A stretch of 64,000 nt of DNA, taken from CAZCGA01 sp964498075. Lineage in GTDB: Bacteria; Desulfobacterota; Binatia; HRBIN30. The stretch spans positions 1 through 64,000 of the forward strand of contig CAZCGA010000002.1 of NCBI GenBank assembly GCA_964498075.1, read 5' to 3'. Below the pieces are notes generated by a model, which saw only the letters and a list, made by a program, of their open reading frames with translations, searched no databases and had not been told where the DNA came from. The translations under genes and the position numbers were made by a program. Below are positions 61,740 to 64,000 of this stretch, one piece after another (position 1 is the first letter of the stretch; each line of letters opens with the position of its first letter).

Positions 61740-63149
61740 TCATTCCTCGGTCCCGTCGGGCGTCCTACGCCCATTTCGCCGGAATTCGCTGGGGCGCAAG
61801 CCGTGCAATCGAATCTTCCGATGCAGCGTCGCCTGGTCGATCACCGCATGTTGCGCGGCGGGAGCGATGCTTCCGCGATAGTGGTCCAGCACATGGGTCA
61901 GGTATTGTCGTTCCGCGGTTCTCAAGAACTGTCGGAGCGGCAGCAGATAGTTGGCACGGTCTGCAGTGCCCGACACCTTCGCTTCGGCGCCGGGTACGTC
62001 CACCTCGCGAATGGTGTCCCCCTTGGCACGCAGCACGGCGCGCTCCATCACGTTCTGCAGTTCTCGAATGTTTCCTGGCCACGTGTACGCCATGAGCAGC
62101 GCAAGCGCGCGGTCCGAAACGCGGTTGATGAGTTTGTCGCGCGCCATCGGATTGTTGCGAAGGAAGTCCGCGACCAACAGCGGCACATCGGCGATGCGCT
62201 GGCGCAGAGGAGGCAGCTGCACCGGAACGACGTTGATTCGGTAATAAAAGTCCTCCCGCATACGGCCCGCGACCACGGCGCCGGCAAGATCCTGATTGGT
62301 CGCCGCCACGACCCGCATGTCCACGCTCACGCGTCGGTTGCCTCCGAGTCGCTCGACCGCTCGTTCCTCGAGCACGCGCAAGAGCTTCGCCTGCATTGCG
62401 AGGGGGATGCTCTCCACCTCGTCGAGAAACAGGGTGCCACCATTGGACAGCTCGATCTTGCCTACCCGCTCCTGCATCGCTCCGGTAAACGCGCCGCGCT
62501 CGTAGCCGAAGAGCTCGCTCTCGAGCAAGGGCTCGGGCACCGCCGCGCAGTTGATCGCCACGAATCGCCCGGCCTTGCGCTTGCCCTGAAAGTGAATCGC
62601 GCGCGCCACTAACTCTTTGCCAGTGCCCGACTCGCCGGTGATGAGAACCGTCACATCACTTTGCGCGAGCATTTCGATGGTTGAGAACACCTCGATCATC
62701 GCCGGATCGCGGCTGACCATGTTCGCGAAAGTGTAACGGTCGGAGAGCTGCTTCCGCAGGTATTCGATCTCGTCGAGAAGGCGTCGGCGTTCGAGCACCT
62801 TCTGCGTTGCCAACAAAATGTCATCGGGCTCGAACGGTTTCGTGATGTAATCGCAGGCGCCATGGCGCATGGCTTCGACCGCGCCGCGGATGCTTCCGTA
62901 GCCGGTGATCATGATGACGTCGACCGACGGCCAGCGTTCTCTGATCTCGCCGATGAGCGTCATCCCATCGCTCCCCGGCATTCTGAGGTCCACCAAGGCG
63001 AGTGCGAACTCGGAGCTGGCGAGCCTGTCCAGTGCTTCCTCCACGTCCGCGGCGGACTCGACGACATAGTCGTGGCTCGCGTAGAGGCCTTCCAGCTGTC
63101 GCCGGATCAACGGATCGTCATCGACGATCAAGATGCGGGCACCCAACAT
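61740..63149 (-). CDS. NtrC-family sigma-54-dependent response regulator (PrsR-like)
   Basis: This 469-residue protein has a receiver domain (residues 1-120; phospho-acceptor Asp54 in LVDLRMPG, Lys104), a sigma-54 AAA+ domain (about 145-380; Walker A GESGTGKE 172-179, GAFTGA 219-224, Walker B FLDEVE), and a C-terminal Fis-type helix-turn-helix (about 405-450). It activates sigma-54 promoters; the obvious target is at 61608-61622. ATG 63147-63149, 11 bases after the sensor stop. It is the partner of the upstream sensor. Confidence 0.95.
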   Translation of the reverse strand: MLGARILIVDDDPLIRRQLEGLYASHDYVVESAADVEEALDRLASSEFALALVDLRMPGSDGMTLIGEIRERWPSVDVIMITGYGSIRGAVEAMRHGACDYITKPFEPDDILLATQKVLERRRLLDEIEYLRKQLSDRYTFANMVSRDPAMIEVFSTIEMLAQSDVTVLITGESGTGKELVARAIHFQGKRKAGRFVAINCAAVPEPLLESELFGYERGAFTGAMQERVGKIELSNGGTLFLDEVESIPLAMQAKLLRVLEERAVERLGGNRRVSVDMRVVAATNQDLAGAVVAGRMREDFYYRINVVPVQLPPLRQRIADVPLLVADFLRNNPMARDKLINRVSDRALALLMAYTWPGNIRELQNVMERAVLRAKGDTIREVDVPGAEAKVSGTADRANYLLPLRQFLRTAERQYLTHVLDHYRGSIAPAAQHAVIDQATLHRKIRLHGLRPSEFRRNGRRTPDGTEE

Positions 63150-63160
63150 TGGCGACGAAG

Positions 63161-63841
63161 CTAGCGCTGGAGCGGTAGCACTATTTCCCACAGAAGCTCT
63201 CCTGAAGGTGCTGGATTTTCGCGCAAACTCCCGCCATGGAGCTCCAGGAACTTCTCCGCGACGGCCCAATCCATTTCAGATTCCGACGTTCGCATTGAGA
63301 CGAGATGGCGTGGAACAACCACTGCCAGGACCGCAGCCCGACTGGACGCCCTCGCCACGGCTTTCAACTCGATGCCCTCTTCACCTGCCGAGTCCTTCCT
63401 AATCCGCAACGCCAAGAGACCAAACGCCTGCGCGAGCCGTCCAGGATCGACGCGCAGACGACTACCTTCCGAGAGCTTCGCCTCGACTTGCACACGACAG
63501 CCGCTGCGACCACTGATCTGGCGCGCCAGACTTTGCGCCACCTCGGCACCTTCAACATCCTGTAAGTCCAAGGAGATCGGTGAGAAATAATCCATCACCA
63601 ACTGCAGGAAGTCCTCCAGTTGCCGCGTGCTGCTCACAAGGCCATCAGCGGCAGGCGGATCGGTCCGGCGGGCCTGCTCGATCAAGTGGTAAATGCGTTG
63701 AAACAAGTTGCCGAGCACATGGCCAACGTTGTCCACAACCTGTGGCCGAATGGCAACAATCTGAGCGTCGCCCTCAAACGGGGCACCCTCGGGTCGGTTC
63801 CGCTCCACCGTGGCAGCCGCTTGGCGCCCTGCGCTTTTCAT
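63161..63841 (-). CDS. Degenerate sensor histidine kinase, cytoplasmic
   Basis: This 226-residue protein has the dimerisation/phosphoacceptor-like helix with a possible His41 (NVGHVLGNLFQRI) and an HATPase-like C-terminus (FLELHGGSLRENPAPSG...WEIVLPL). The N-box asparagine and G-boxes are not recognisable (VDPGRLAQAFGLLALRIRKD lacks Asn). It has no membrane helices or sensor domain. ATG 63839-63841 with AAGG upstream is preferred over a TTG at 63877. It is directly upstream of the response regulator gene, so it is its probable partner, perhaps acting more as a phosphatase or scaffold. Confidence 0.72.
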   Translation of the reverse strand: MKSAGRQAAATVERNRPEGAPFEGDAQIVAIRPQVVDNVGHVLGNLFQRIYHLIEQARRTDPPAADGLVSSTRQLEDFLQLVMDYFSPISLDLQDVEGAEVAQSLARQISGRSGCRVQVEAKLSEGSRLRVDPGRLAQAFGLLALRIRKDSAGEEGIELKAVARASSRAAVLAVVVPRHLVSMRTSESEMDWAVAEKFLELHGGSLRENPAPSGELLWEIVLPLQR

Positions 63842-63909
63842 TTGTTTACCTTGTGCTCGCTTGCTTCCGGAGTCCAATCCATCTCACCGCCAAACTCGCC
63901 GCCAAAGCC

Positions 63910-63937
63910 GTATCATTCTTCGCTGCGCCACCATCAA
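63910..63937 (-). promoter_or_regulatory. Weak sigma-70-like promoter upstream of the sensor gene
   Basis: TTGATG (63932-63937) and TGATAC (63910-63915) with a 16-base spacer precede the sensor gene on the minus strand. The 159 bases to the window edge are less GC-rich than the rest. Match quality is moderate only, and the true promoter may lie outside the window. Confidence 0.3.
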
Positions 63938-64000
63938 GCCCGTGAATACTCCAAGTGAAGCGAGCCGCTTGCGCTCTAAAATTGACTCTTAAGATCGTTA

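Noticed and set aside
63842..64000. Another gene at the right edge
   Set aside because: No frame with a start or recognisable motif is present; the segment is probably the promoter region of the sensor gene.

Overview
The window is GC-rich throughout and almost fully coding. Every gene I can support reads on the minus strand, so the window runs from the upstream end of the locus (right edge) to the downstream end (left edge). No gene-free stretch exceeds about 170 bases. A Wza-type lipoprotein, Wzz, Wzx and Wzy point to a diderm. The mix of housekeeping genes and the compact high-GC style suggest an uncultivated Deltaproteobacteria-like lineage (Myxococcota, Desulfobacterota or Binatota type). 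This placement is inference, and the ten-N assembly gap at 41386-41395 suggests a metagenome-derived scaffold.

Region 1 (64000-61587) is control: a small degenerate sensor kinase, an NtrC-class sigma-54 response regulator, and, just downstream, a textbook sigma-54 promoter (61608-61622) with a dyad about 75 bases upstream of it. Region 2 (61586-44488) is the assembly core: an ExeA/XrtA-type ATPase with LysM and SPOR domains, a NusG/RfaH-like antiterminator, a sulfatase-like plus phosphodiesterase pair, a GT4, Wza-type export protein, Wzz, a CpsD-like ATPase, a Wzy-type polymerase, a FemAB-like acyltransferase, a GT4, a DegT aminotransferase, and an initiating phosphoglycosyltransferase fused to a CapD-like Rossmann domain. 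Region 3 (44321-31237) is sugar and amino-acid chemistry: two SDR epimerases, a Gfo/Idh oxidoreductase, a methyltransferase, threonine-synthase-like and DAP-decarboxylase-like PLP enzymes, two paralogous ATP-grasp-like proteins flanking a Wzx flippase, a GNAT and an HprK-like kinase.

Region 4 (31227-9833) is finishing: GT4s, a carbamoyltransferase/SGNH/DUF5989 module, a giant beta-helix protein with three exact 209-residue repeats, a CMAH-like metallo-hydrolase, a second sulfatase-like plus phosphodiesterase pair, a GT39, GT2s, methyl- and acyltransferases, an orphan HTH protein and a UDP-sugar epimerase. Region 5 (9816-3467) is a housekeeping operon with its own sigma-70-like promoter: sucD, ndk, rlmN, lipid kinase, mtnP, a PfkB kinase and a polyprenyl-phosphate GT2, closed by an intrinsic terminator. 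Region 6 (3445-1) carries ugd, UDP-glucuronate decarboxylase and an epimerase (UDP-xylose supply), then the start of lepA.

Together the genes describe a Wzx/Wzy-dependent exopolysaccharide locus of about 53 kb on one strand, switched on by a two-component system through sigma-54 and probably kept transcribing by its own NusG paralogue. The glycan is likely heavily decorated: carbamoyl, acyl, methyl, amino sugar, phospho groups, and possibly amino acids added by the ATP-grasp-like pair. The most novel-looking parts are the twin ATP-grasp-like/Wzx/GNAT/HprK cassette with its two amino-acid enzymes, the duplicated phosphodiesterase pairs, the reversed phosphoglycosyltransferase fusion, and the 209-residue repeat protein.
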